Of a DNA stretch of 64,000 nucleotides, positions 54,317-63,213 are shown in pieces; the first letter of the stretch is position 1, and each line of letters opens with the position of its first letter. A program made the translations under genes and the position numbers. This DNA is from Bin87 sp026710825 (GTDB taxonomy: Bacteria; Chloroflexota; Dehalococcoidia; Lucifugimonadales; UBA3495). The notes beneath the pieces are model-generated. The model was not told the origin of the DNA, did no database searches, and saw nothing but the letters and a program-made list of their open reading frames with translations. Location of the stretch: the NCBI GenBank assembly GCA_965232815.1, contig OZ247427.1, positions 2,542,001-2,606,000 of the forward strand, read 5' to 3'.

Positions 54317-55888
54317 ATGAAATACGACGTTATCGTGGTCGGCGGCGGCGCTGCCGGCTCAACTCTGACCGCCCGCCTAGCCGAGGATCCTAACATCTCC
54401 GTGCTCCTGCTCGAGGCAGGAAATGACTATCCCGATCCCGCGGTTCTCCCCGACGACGTCAAGTTCGGCGGCACACGGTACGCTGAGGCGCAGGACTCGA
54501 TCCATAACTGGGCGCTGCGGGGCACCATCACCGAGGAACAGGGCGAAATCCACGTCGCCCAGGGGAAGGTCATCGGGGGCGGTTCTTCCATCAACGGGCA
54601 GGCGATGCAGCGCGGCTTCCCCGAGGACTTTGACAACTGGGCCTCCATGGGCAACGACGAGTGGTCCTTCGACAAGATCCTGCCGTTCTATCGCAAGATG
54701 GAAAATGACATGGATATCCAGGACGACTACCACGGCTCCGATGGTCCGATGCCCGTCCGCCGGCGACTGTCCGGCGTGCCCGCCGATATCCAGAAGGCGT
54801 TCCATGACGCCTGCCTTGCCGAGGGCTACGGCGCCGTGGAAGACACCAACGGCCCTAACCCCACCGGCGTGGGCGTCTCACCGACCAATAACCTGGGCGG
54901 GATTCGGATGAGCGCGGCTATGACGTACCTCAATCCCATGCGGCACCGCCTGAACCTGACGGTCCGCGGGAATGTGTACGTCCGTCGCGTCCTGTTCGAT
55001 GGCAACAGAGCGGTCGGCGTCGAGGCGGAAAGCGGCGGTGAGGTGTTTACCGTGGAGGCCGACCGCGTCGTTTTGAGTTCGGGCGCGCTCCGCTCTCCCC
55101 AACTGCTCATGCTTTCCGGTGTGGGACCGAAGGACCACCTCAATGAGGTCGGAATCCCCGTCGTCCACGACAGTCCCGGCGTCGGGCAGGGCCTCTGGAA
55201 CCACCTCAGCGTCCACGTCACCTACAAGGTCAAGGACGGCAAGACCCTCGTGGGCGAACCCGATGCGCCACACTTTGGCCTCCATTACAGCGGCGACGCT
55301 GGCTACACGAACGACATGGTGCTCCGGAGCAGCACCGTCGTGGACGAACGAGAGGAGAAGGTGGCGGGCGTCCGCACGCGCTACAACACCGGCGATGTGC
55401 CGCCGGACCGGGCGGGCCGCATCTCCTGCACACTCGGACTGCCCGACGGTTCCGGATATGTGCGCCTCGGGTCGTCAGACCCCAGCGTTCAACCGGAGTT
55501 CAACTATCGCTACCTTCAGCATCCCAACGATGCCCGGCGCGTTCGGGAGGGGATTCGCTTTGGAGCGCGCATGCTGGAATCCGACGCCTTCAAGGATGTG
55601 TGCGATTTTCGCATCAACCCCCCGGATGAGATTCTGAACGACGACGATGCCCTCGACCTGTGGGCTCGCCAGACGGTCGGCACCGCGCGCCACGTCTCTG
55701 GAACGTGCCGGATGGGACCGGACTCCGACCCCATGGCGGTCACCGATCAACACTGCCGCGTACGTGGCGTGGAAGGGTTGTGGGTCGTCGACGCCGCAGT
55801 CATGCCCCGCGTCCCGCGCTCGGGCGGCATTCACCCCACCGTGATTATGGTCGCCGAGCGCGTGGCCGACTGGGTCGCTGCCGGCTAA
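54317..55888 (+). CDS. GMC-family FAD oxidoreductase, second copy
   Basis: 523 residues, related to the enzyme at 33684. FAD site YDVIVVGGGAAGSTLTARLA, LLLEAGNDYP, the signature GKVIGGGSSINGQAMQRGFP, VVLSSGALRSPQLLMLSGVG, and at the end HVSGTCRMGPDSDPMAVTDQ with GLWVVDAAVMPRV. It oxidises an alcohol with FAD; substrate unknown. The ATG follows AAGGAGG. Overlap in family but not in neighbours with the other GMC gene suggests different substrates. Confidence 0.92.
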   Translation: MKYDVIVVGGGAAGSTLTARLAEDPNISVLLLEAGNDYPDPAVLPDDVKFGGTRYAEAQDSIHNWALRGTITEEQGEIHVAQGKVIGGGSSINGQAMQRGFPEDFDNWASMGNDEWSFDKILPFYRKMENDMDIQDDYHGSDGPMPVRRRLSGVPADIQKAFHDACLAEGYGAVEDTNGPNPTGVGVSPTNNLGGIRMSAAMTYLNPMRHRLNLTVRGNVYVRRVLFDGNRAVGVEAESGGEVFTVEADRVVLSSGALRSPQLLMLSGVGPKDHLNEVGIPVVHDSPGVGQGLWNHLSVHVTYKVKDGKTLVGEPDAPHFGLHYSGDAGYTNDMVLRSSTVVDEREEKVAGVRTRYNTGDVPPDRAGRISCTLGLPDGSGYVRLGSSDPSVQPEFNYRYLQHPNDARRVREGIRFGARMLESDAFKDVCDFRINPPDEILNDDDALDLWARQTVGTARHVSGTCRMGPDSDPMAVTDQHCRVRGVEGLWVVDAAVMPRVPRSGGIHPTVIMVAERVADWVAAG

Positions 55889-55948
55889 CCCATACGCTAA
55901 CCTGATCCGCCGGCGGACGCGCCGGAACGAAATATCGATGGACCCGGG

Positions 55949-56941
55949 CTACTCGTCCGGGTCTATCACTATGTCGGGGTGCGTGTCGACGCCGTAGCGG
56001 TCGAACACTTCGTCAATGCGCTGCATGTCCGCGCTCGATAGGGCCCACTCCAGGCCGGCGACGTTGTCCTCCACCTCCTGCACGGTCCGTGTCCCAATTA
56101 GGGCTACGCTCACCGCCGGATTGGACAGCACCCACCGCAATGCCAGGTGCGGCATACCCCGGCCCCGCGACGCCGCGATGGGCTTCAGATCCTCAACCAC
56201 CTGAAGGTTCCTCTGGAAAAATTCCTCGGCAAACACGCCCACGTTCCACCCTGGCCGGCCGCCGGTGGAACGCCAGTCATTGTTCCCGAATGTGGTGTCA
56301 GCCGTGAGCGCGCCCGTCAACAGTCCGAACGCCAGCGGCCCGTACACCATCACGCCAGTGCCGCGCTCCAGGCAATACGGAAAAATCTCCGACTCCATCC
56401 GCCGGTCGAACATATTGAGGCCGTACTGCACAATGTCCACATTTCTGGTGGATTCGCATTCCTTGATCTGGTCGAGCGTGAAGTTCGATACCCCCACGGC
56501 ACGGACTTTTCCCTGCTCGACCAGGCTGTCCAGCGCGTGCATGGTCTCGTCGAACGGAGTATTGACGTCGGGCCAGTGAATCAGCAGCACGTCCAGGTAA
56601 TCCGTGCCCAGGTTTTGCAGGCTCTGTTCCACCGACTCAAACACGGAAACCATCCGGCTGTCGCGACCCTTGGGGCGGTCGGCGTACCCGACGCCGCACT
56701 TGGTCACGACGATAACGTCCTTACGCTGGCTGCCCAGCGCCTGGCCCAACACAACCTCCGATTCTCCACGACCGTAGGCCGGCGCGGTGTCGAAACAGTT
56801 GATGCCAAGGTCGATGGCCCGATTCACCGCCGCGTCCAACTCCCGGCGGGACACGTCACCGTAGGTTCCGCCCATCTCCCAGCAGCCAAAGCCGAGCACG
56901 GAGACGGTCATGTCGGTAGGACCAAACCTTCGATATTCCAT
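55949..56941 (-). CDS. aldo/keto reductase
   Basis: 330 residues, TIM barrel. The catalytic tetrad is readable: Asp and Tyr in CFDTAPAYGRGESE, Lys in VVTKCGVGYADRP, and His in VLLIHWPDVNTPFDE. The NADP-binding end has PAVSVALIGTRTVQEVEDNV. The start EYRRFGPTDMTVSVLGFGCW is typical of the YajO/YhdN-type group. It reduces an aldehyde or ketone with NADPH. Third on the minus strand after the GatC-like and amidase genes, but a palindromic element separates it from them, so it may be transcribed apart. Confidence 0.92.
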   Translation of the reverse strand: MEYRRFGPTDMTVSVLGFGCWEMGGTYGDVSRRELDAAVNRAIDLGINCFDTAPAYGRGESEVVLGQALGSQRKDVIVVTKCGVGYADRPKGRDSRMVSVFESVEQSLQNLGTDYLDVLLIHWPDVNTPFDETMHALDSLVEQGKVRAVGVSNFTLDQIKECESTRNVDIVQYGLNMFDRRMESEIFPYCLERGTGVMVYGPLAFGLLTGALTADTTFGNNDWRSTGGRPGWNVGVFAEEFFQRNLQVVEDLKPIAASRGRGMPHLALRWVLSNPAVSVALIGTRTVQEVEDNVAGLEWALSSADMQRIDEVFDRYGVDTHPDIVIDPDE

Positions 56942-56974
56942 GCGGCTCCTCCTCGTTTCGGGTGTCGGTGCATC

Positions 56975-57006
56975 AGGTAGGGGCGAGGCATGCCTCGCCC
57001 CTACCT
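56975..57006. repeat. 32-bp perfect palindrome, REP-like element
   Basis: Each 16-base arm (AGGTAGGGGCGAGGCA and its exact complement TGCCTCGCCCCTACCT) is joined without a loop. It lies in the 99-bp gap between the amidase stop and the AKR start. Perfect symmetry and location suggest a REP/MITE-type repeat or a transcript-end hairpin; no T-tract follows. Confidence 0.75.
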
Positions 57007-57040
57007 TGCCGGCGAATGTTCCGAATCCACTGGCCGTCGC

Positions 57041-58465
57041 TCATCCCAAATCAGGCCAAACTCCCTGGTTGGGCGACACCCCCTCGTAGGCGTTCGCGAT
57101 TCGGAACAGGTTGCCCTCTTCCCAGGGCCGGCCGATGAACTGCAGGCCGATGGGCAAGCCCAGTTCGCTGAAGCCGCACGGCACCGTGATGGCGGGGAAG
57201 CCGGTTGAGTTCTGCGGGCTGGTGTTTCGCGAGACATGCCCCGAACCGGGGCCGCGCACTTTCTGCTCCTTGCCATCCACCGTGATTGTGCCTGCGTCGA
57301 TACGGGGCGCGGGCATCGGGGTCGTCGGAGTCACCAGGAAATCCACATCTCGCATCACGCGGGCCTGCTCTTCCTTGATGATGCGCTGCACCTTCATGGA
57401 TTTCGAATAGTCCCGCCCGAGCACGAATTGTCCGGCCAGCGTGCGGTACAGCGTGTCCGGCCCGTAGTCCTCCCGGCTCGACTCGATGTACGGCTCGTGC
57501 GTGACCACGCTGTCCGCCATGGCGGCGAACCGCAGGGCGCCCACGTACTGCATACTCGGCAAGCTCACCTCCCGGCTTTCGATGCCGAGTTCCTCCAGCG
57601 CGGCAATCGCCCGCCTCACTGCGACCTCCACCTCAGGGTCCAGGAGTTCAAAGTAGTGGTTGGAGGGTATTCCCATGGTCAGCCCCTGGATGCCTCGCTC
57701 CATCATCAGGGCGTAGTCATCCACTGGCACCGGCACGGTGCTGGGATCCAGCGGGTCGTAACCGGCGATAGCCTGGAGGACCAAGGCACTGTCGCGCACC
57801 GACCGGGTCATCGGGCCGATGTGGTCCCCATTGAAACTGGTGACCAGCAGACCCCGTTGGCTCACCCTGCCGAACGTCTGCTTGAGGCCGACCACGCCGC
57901 AGAACGACCCGGGCAATCGCACGGATCCTCCGAGGTCGGTACCCAGCGAGGCGAATGTCACGCACGCCGCCACGTTCGCGCCTCCTCCGCCGCTGGAGCC
58001 GCCCGGGATGTGATCCAGACCCCAGGGGTTGTGCACGGCGCCGTAGTGAGGGTTGTTGGACGTGGCGCCGGCCGCAAACTCCTCAAGGTTTTCCTTGCCC
58101 AGGATGACGGCCCCGGCGTCCTTGCACCGGCGCACGACCTCCGCGTCCTCATCCGGCACGTTGTCGCGAAGGACCTTGGTGCCCAACGTGGTGTTGATGC
58201 CGCCTGTGGCGATGTTGTCCTTGATGCCGATGGGGATGCCATGCAGCGGTCCGCGGTATTGTCCACGCGACAGTTCGTCCTCAGCCTGTTCGGCCTGTGC
58301 CATCGCCTGCTCGCGCATGATGGTGATGAACGAATTGAGCCGGGGCTGCTGCCGCTCCGCCTCGGCGAGGGCGGCTTCGGTCAGGTCCACGGGGGACACC
58401 GACCGAGCCTGGATCATCGGAGCGATCTCCGAGATGGTGAGTTTCAGCAGTTCGTTTTCAGGCAT
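57041..58465 (-). CDS. amidase-signature enzyme (GatA/AtzE-like)
   Basis: 474 residues. The Ser-cisSer-Lys triad is complete: Lys in GIPIGIKDNIATGGINTTLG, Ser in IPGGSSGGGGANVAACV, and nucleophile Ser in SLGTDLGGSVRLPGSFCGV. The length and the C-terminal ITVPCGFSELGLPIGLQFIG match GatA-type amidases. It hydrolyses an amide, or releases ammonia if part of GatCAB. The neighbour upstream is GatC-like and overlaps by 8 bases, but no GatB is nearby, so an AtzE-type catabolic amidase with an AtzG-type helper is as likely as tRNA amidotransferase. Confidence 0.9.
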   Translation of the reverse strand: MPENELLKLTISEIAPMIQARSVSPVDLTEAALAEAERQQPRLNSFITIMREQAMAQAEQAEDELSRGQYRGPLHGIPIGIKDNIATGGINTTLGTKVLRDNVPDEDAEVVRRCKDAGAVILGKENLEEFAAGATSNNPHYGAVHNPWGLDHIPGGSSGGGGANVAACVTFASLGTDLGGSVRLPGSFCGVVGLKQTFGRVSQRGLLVTSFNGDHIGPMTRSVRDSALVLQAIAGYDPLDPSTVPVPVDDYALMMERGIQGLTMGIPSNHYFELLDPEVEVAVRRAIAALEELGIESREVSLPSMQYVGALRFAAMADSVVTHEPYIESSREDYGPDTLYRTLAGQFVLGRDYSKSMKVQRIIKEEQARVMRDVDFLVTPTTPMPAPRIDAGTITVDGKEQKVRGPGSGHVSRNTSPQNSTGFPAITVPCGFSELGLPIGLQFIGRPWEEGNLFRIANAYEGVSPNQGVWPDLG

Positions 58466-58658
58466 CGGCTTCCGCTCCTTCCGCAGCCCGCGACAGGCGC
58501 GATGACATTACGTCGGACAGGTCAAGGTCCCGCAGGTTCTGCAACTCGGTCAGATAATTCTCCAACTCGGGCTTGACCAGTTCCAACTCTTCCGCAGTAA
58601 GTTCGAATCCGCCGTATTCGGCGATGATCCTGTTCAATGTTTCGTCGGAAATCGGCAT
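58458..58658 (-). CDS. GatC/AtzG-like small subunit
   Basis: 66 residues, all-helical, acidic. GFELTAEELELVKPELENYL followed by LTELQNLRDLDLSDV resembles the N-terminal helices of GatC, which wraps around GatA, and the AtzG-type partner of catabolic amidases. ATG 58658 follows GGGAGGTG with ~7 bases. Its stop overlaps the amidase start, so the two are translationally coupled and likely to form a complex. Shorter than most GatC (~95 residues). Confidence 0.7.
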   Translation of the reverse strand: MPISDETLNRIIAEYGGFELTAEELELVKPELENYLTELQNLRDLDLSDVMSSRLSRAAEGAEADA

Positions 58659-58836
58659 TCGGTACACCTCCCGTCAAACTCGACCTCGCGGCGAGTGTAC
58701 ATCCCGCTCAATGTGCGCGCAATTGACGCTCATGCCGGTCGGAATAGTCGGGATACAGTCGTGCGTATTGGATGCGAGCCGAACTTCGATATCCGGGTAC
58801 AATGGGGCCAAATATCAAGAAGTCGGGAGAAACGAG

Positions 58837-60021
58837 ATGGTTGCTAACGGAAACGGGTCAGTATTGGACGGCGTACGCGTGCTTGAGCTTGCCCGGTGGC
58901 AGGCGGCGCCCAGGGGTGGCTTGATCCTGCAGGACATGGGCGCGGAGGTGATCAAACTCGAATGGCGCACGGGGGCTGACTTGCGAGACTCCGGTCCGTT
59001 CGTCGGGAGCATGAGCGTTCAGTTTGCCGCCTATAACCGCGGCAAAAAGAGCGTCACGCTGAACACCCGCCACGAGAAGGGCAAGGACCTGTTTTTCCGA
59101 TTACTAGAGGTCTCGGACGTCGTACTGGAGAATTTCCGCCCCGGCACGATGGAGAATATGGGGTTCAGTTACGAGGAGATGTGCAAGGTCAACCCCAACA
59201 TCATCCTCGCGTCCGTGTCTGGTTTCGGCCAATACGGCCCCTACCGGGACCGTCAGTGCTTTGATCCCATCATCCAGGCCATGAGCGGCTTCGGCGATCA
59301 GACCGGCCGCGGCTTCGGGGAACCCATCATGGGCAACGGGCCGGTCATGGACCGCACCGCCGCGCTCCACGCCGTCATCGGCATTTTAGGCGCGCTGCGC
59401 CACCGGGACCGCACGGGGGAGGGTCAGTGGTTGGAGGTCGCGATGCTCGACGGAGGAATAACCCTCGAGGAGGTCGCGCTGGCAATGTGCTACGACACTC
59501 ACACCAACGACTTCGTCCGCGTGGGAACATTCCTCAAGTGCCAGGATGGCTGGATCACCACGGGCGCCGCCCGCGCCGGCATGTGGGAGCGCATGCTCAA
59601 GGTGATGGACTATGATGAACTGGCCGAGGATCCCGAGTTCGCGGCCCCGATGTTCGCGACGAACATGGCGGAGATTCGCATGGAACTGCTGCGCATGTGG
59701 TGTGAAGAGCGGACCGTAGCGGAGGTTGAGGAGGCGTTGGTCGCGGCGGACATTCCCTTCGGCCCCGTCAAGTCCATCCCGGAGGTTCTCGCTGACAGCC
59801 ACATGTGGGAGCGGGAGGTGATGATGGAAGAGGACGCTCACGACCCGCCGGGAAAGAAGATCCTGGTGCCTGGTCCCACCATCATCAAGTTCTCAAAGAC
59901 TCCCACCACGGCGGGGCCAATCCCCAAATATGGTGAACATAACGGCGAGATCTACGGCGATCTGCTGGGCATCTCCGAACCGGAGATGGCGGGCCTGGTG
60001 GACAAAGGGGTCATCACGTAA
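58837..60021 (+). CDS. CaiB/BaiF family CoA-transferase (class III)
   Basis: 394 residues. Start SVLDGVRVLELARWQAAPRG fits the usual LxGxRVLDL opening; GAEVIKLEWRTGADLRD, YNRGKKSVTLNTRHEKGKDL and NPNIILASVSGFGQYGPYRD follow. Asp in GPVMDRTAALHAVIGILGAL occupies the catalytic Asp position. It moves CoA between carboxylic acids, for example in carnitine, oxalate or aromatic acid breakdown. ATG 58837 follows GGGAGA; an open frame further upstream lacks family features. It converges closely (9 bases) on the ABC-F gene. Confidence 0.92.
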   Translation: MVANGNGSVLDGVRVLELARWQAAPRGGLILQDMGAEVIKLEWRTGADLRDSGPFVGSMSVQFAAYNRGKKSVTLNTRHEKGKDLFFRLLEVSDVVLENFRPGTMENMGFSYEEMCKVNPNIILASVSGFGQYGPYRDRQCFDPIIQAMSGFGDQTGRGFGEPIMGNGPVMDRTAALHAVIGILGALRHRDRTGEGQWLEVAMLDGGITLEEVALAMCYDTHTNDFVRVGTFLKCQDGWITTGAARAGMWERMLKVMDYDELAEDPEFAAPMFATNMAEIRMELLRMWCEERTVAEVEEALVAADIPFGPVKSIPEVLADSHMWEREVMMEEDAHDPPGKKILVPGPTIIKFSKTPTTAGPIPKYGEHNGEIYGDLLGISEPEMAGLVDKGVIT

Positions 60022-60030
60022 CACCGTGCG

Positions 60031-62013
60031 TCAGTCGGTCTTGAGCCCGACCAGGATGCGATCGATGTCCTCCGCCTCTTCCGACAAGCGTTCCCACTCG
60101 TCCCACAGGGACTGCTCTTCCTCTTTGAGAACCCGGTAACGCTCGCCCGTGGCTTCCAACTGGTTGCGGTCGTTGAATTGGTCCGGATTGGCGAACAGCG
60201 ATTCCAATTCCGCGGACTTCGCCTCCCGGTCGCTGATGGCAACGCCGATCTCATCGATGCGCTCAGCTAGTTTGCGAGCCTGGCGGGTGAGGGCGCGCTG
60301 CTGTTCCTGCTCTGGTGTCAGCGTTCGGCGAGATTTCCGGCCGCCGGACCCGTTTTTGCTCGGCGCGGTCTGCGTGTCGTCAGGGTTTGCGACCTGAGGA
60401 GCCTCGGCGCTCTCCTGCTGCTTGCGGTAGAGGTAATTGTCGTAGTCTCCGGGGAACACCCTCGCGCGGCCGCCATCGATCTCGATGATCTTGTTGGCAA
60501 CCTGCCTGATCAGCGTGCGGTCGTGGGTGATCAGGCAGATTGAGCCCTTATAGTCTCCCAGCGCGTCCGCCAGGATTTCGCGGGACGCGATGTCCAGGTG
60601 GTTGGTGGGCTCGTCCATCAACAGGAAATTGCTCGGCTGCGACAGCATCTTGGCCAGGGCCACACGCGCCTTCTCGCCGCCCGACAGCACGGAGATCGGC
60701 TTCAGTATGTCGTCGCCGGTGAAAAGGAACCCGCCGAGGGTGGTTCTCAGGTTCTGTTCCGATTCGGCCGGCGCCGCCTCGCGCAATTCGTCGATGGCGG
60801 TGTTGCCCTGGTTCAACAGATCCAGCACATGTTGAGCGTAGTACGTGGTCGCCACGTTGAAACCGAGTTTGCGCTCCCCGACGTCGACGGGCAGCACCCC
60901 GGCCAGGATTTTGAGCAACGTCGATTTGCCGGCGCCATTGGGCCCGACCAACGCGACGCGGTCGCCCCGCTCCAGGGCCAGGTTCAAGTCCCGGTAAACC
61001 GCGTTGTCGCCGTAGGACTTGCTGATCCCAGTCAGGGTGATGATGTCCGAACCGCTCCTGGCAGGCTCGGGGAACGAGTAGCGCACTTTCCTGGTGGCCC
61101 GGGGCAGCTCGATGATTTCCATCTTTTCAAGTTGCTTAATGCGGCTCTGAACCTGTCGGGCCTTGGTGGCCTTGTAGCGGAACCTTTCGACAAACCGCAT
61201 TTGTCGCTGGATTTCACGTTCCTGTCGCGCCGCCGCCGCTTCTTTGATCTCCAGTGCCCGTTCCCGTGCCACCAGGTAATCGTCGTAGTTCCCCCGATGG
61301 TGCACGGCTTCACCGGGCTCGATGGCCAGCACCCGGTTGGCAACCTGGTTCAAAAAGGCACGGTCGTGAGACGTGATCATCACGCCGCCCTGGAACGACG
61401 CCAGGTATTTTTCGAACCAGAGGTTGGCCTCCAGATCGAGGTGGTTGGTTGGCTCGTCCAGGAGTAGCACATCCGGTTTCCGGAACAGCAGACGCGCCAG
61501 TTCCGCCCGCATCACCCAACCGCCGCTGAACTCTGACATATCCCTGGCGAAGTCAGTTTCCTTGAATCCCAAGCCGGACAGAATCGCCTTGGCCTCGTAG
61601 TCCCGATCCTCTCCGCCTACCGCTTCCAATTCCAATTCGAGCGCGGACAGCCGGTCCATCAACTCGTGCTGCTCGCGTTCGCAACCGGCCGATGACAGGG
61701 CGTGCCTGGTCTCCGCGATCCGATCGGATAATTCAACGGCATCGCCGTTTGCTTCCAGGACTTCTCGCAGCAGCGACTTGCCGGCGAACGGCGGCGGTTC
61801 CTGTTTCAGGTACCCCACCGTGGTGTTTCTGCGGCCCGAAATCGTCCCGCCATCAGCCAGAGTGTCCCCAGCCAATATGTCCAGCAGCGTCGTTTTTCCG
61901 GACCCGTTGGCGCCGATGAGCGCGACCCGGTCGCCGGCCGAGACCGATACGTCAATTTCGCGGAACAGGGTCCGGTCCGCGTACGCTTTACTGATGTTGG
62001 AGGCAACAAGCAT
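60031..62013 (-). CDS. ABC-F ATP-binding protein (translation factor type)
   Basis: 660 residues, no membrane helices. Two ABC domains: Walker A LIGANGSGKTTLLDILAG and LVGPNGAGKSTLLKILAG; signatures EFSGGW (variant) and VLSGGEKARVALAKML, with DEPTNHLD Walker B in both. The linker between them (~245-320) is rich in basic helices (EREIQRQMRFVERFRYKATK). A C-terminal coiled coil (~570-655) follows a low-complexity linker. This is the layout of Uup/YdiF-like ABC-F proteins, which act on ribosomes and sometimes give antibiotic protection. The subtype cannot be fixed by eye. Confidence 0.93.
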   Translation of the reverse strand: MLVASNISKAYADRTLFREIDVSVSAGDRVALIGANGSGKTTLLDILAGDTLADGGTISGRRNTTVGYLKQEPPPFAGKSLLREVLEANGDAVELSDRIAETRHALSSAGCEREQHELMDRLSALELELEAVGGEDRDYEAKAILSGLGFKETDFARDMSEFSGGWVMRAELARLLFRKPDVLLLDEPTNHLDLEANLWFEKYLASFQGGVMITSHDRAFLNQVANRVLAIEPGEAVHHRGNYDDYLVARERALEIKEAAAARQEREIQRQMRFVERFRYKATKARQVQSRIKQLEKMEIIELPRATRKVRYSFPEPARSGSDIITLTGISKSYGDNAVYRDLNLALERGDRVALVGPNGAGKSTLLKILAGVLPVDVGERKLGFNVATTYYAQHVLDLLNQGNTAIDELREAAPAESEQNLRTTLGGFLFTGDDILKPISVLSGGEKARVALAKMLSQPSNFLLMDEPTNHLDIASREILADALGDYKGSICLITHDRTLIRQVANKIIEIDGGRARVFPGDYDNYLYRKQQESAEAPQVANPDDTQTAPSKNGSGGRKSRRTLTPEQEQQRALTRQARKLAERIDEIGVAISDREAKSAELESLFANPDQFNDRNQLEATGERYRVLKEEEQSLWDEWERLSEEAEDIDRILVGLKTD

Positions 62014-62112
62014 CCAGATATTCCCAACGCCGGATTATATCATTCCGACATTACTCCACTCGATACCGGGCGTTCTTCAGGGACTTTGGATTATCGGTCT
62101 GAACCGGCCACA

Positions 62113-62146
62113 CCGTCATTCCCAAGAGCCGCACGCCGGAATCCAG
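62113..62146. repeat. degenerate CCGTCATTCCC...GGAATCCAG repeat
   Basis: CCGTCATTCCC and GGAATCCAG bracket 14 bases, the outline of a widespread short palindromic repeat, here with a decayed stem. A second small inverted motif (TTCCGGATCAATTCCGGAA) lies ~60-80 bases on. Both are in the 218-bp gap upstream of the ABC-F gene. Confidence 0.5.
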
Positions 62147-62231
62147 AAAGCGCCGGCGTTCCGAAACGTTGGCGGCAGCATGACGTTCCCGGTTTCCGGA
62201 TCAATTCCGGAATGCGAGGTTGAGGGCATGG

Positions 62232-62594
62232 CTAGCGTGCCGGGGCGGGGAGGTCCCAGCGAAGGAATTCGCAGTAGCGGTCTTTGCTGGCCCAGGGGAG
62301 GAGGTTGAGGACGATGGCGCCAGGATCGGGGACGTCCCCCTGGCGTCGCGTGTCGTTGAGGTAGCGGCCGAGGTTGGCGAATGTGGGCAAACGGAAGCCG
62401 GCTTTGGCGATGTGCCCGATGACGTCGGAGGGCTCGGGGGATTCAGAGGAATCCCAGTCGTCGGCGACGGCCTCGGCGATGCGGCGGAGCTTGATGATGG
62501 TGAGCTCGGGGGCGAACCTGCGCTTGAGGGCGTCGACGCGGCGGCGGATCTGGGAGATGGTCAAGGGCAATACCTCAGACGGGGGGTTTTGCAT
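62232..62594 (-). CDS. hypothetical protein
   Basis: About 120 residues from ATG 62594 (a longer frame to 62654 is possible). A helical, basic N-terminal part (TISQIRRRVDALKRRFAPEL, then IIKLRRIAEAVADDW) is followed by an acidic SSESPEPSDVIGHIAKAGFR and a proline-poor tail. No family recognised; the arginine-rich first helix could bind nucleic acid. No clear ribosome site. Codon use looks like a real gene, but confidence is moderate. Confidence 0.45.
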   Translation of the reverse strand: MQNPPSEVLPLTISQIRRRVDALKRRFAPELTIIKLRRIAEAVADDWDSSESPEPSDVIGHIAKAGFRLPTFANLGRYLNDTRRQGDVPDPGAIVLNLLPWASKDRYCEFLRWDLPAPAR

Positions 62595-63213
62595 CCATGG
62601 GCCGGATGGGCGGGATGGACGGTATTTATGGGTTTTCCGCTCATTTCCGGTCATTTCCGCTCATTTGAGCAGGGAAGGAGCGGTTGGCGGGGGTGGAATG
62701 GGGGGCGGCGAGTGAGGTTTTGGGGGAGATATTGATGGTTTTGACGGGCTGGTGGGAGGATTTGGGGGAGCGGGGTTGGGATGGTTCGCGATTGTCGGAA
62801 TCAGGATTGCGGATGCCGCATTTGAGTTGGGCGGTTGGACACTTAGATGGTAAGGATATTGGGATGGTCGGGACAACGGGGAATTGTCACCGGGCCTTTC
62901 GATTGCCGCCAGTCCAAGAAAATGTGTGGAGCCCAGCGCGGTTCTGAAGACACCGTCCGGTGGTGGTTCGATCCGTCAGAGGCGGACCTGCGGCTGTTCC
63001 CGCCACCGGCGGACGTTCCGCACCATGAGCGGACTGGGTCGGCACATGTAAATAATTGAAAGGCCCCGTTCGTTCTTTCCGTGAGTGGCCGCAAACGTGC
63101 ATCTATCAGAGCGTGGAGCATCGAGGATTCTTGTGTCGTGCGGTATCGGGATTGGGTAGGAGGCTACGACAAATGCTGATTTGTGGGGTGAAGCATGGTG
63201 GATGCGGACGGTT
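62595..63213. other. 619-bp gap with a G-rich, strand-biased tract
   Basis: No gene supported. From ~62660 to ~62790 the plus strand is very G-rich. Bases 62746-62780 contain five runs of three or more G with loops of 2-7 bases, which fits the G-quadruplex pattern. Frames here translate to proline- or glycine-rich text without family features. A short direct repeat (TCATTTCCG-type) occurs at ~62640-62665. Confidence 0.5.

Noticed and set aside
62661..62876. Proline-rich minus-strand frame
   Set aside because: It only reflects the G-rich plus strand; composition is low-complexity and no ribosome site is seen.
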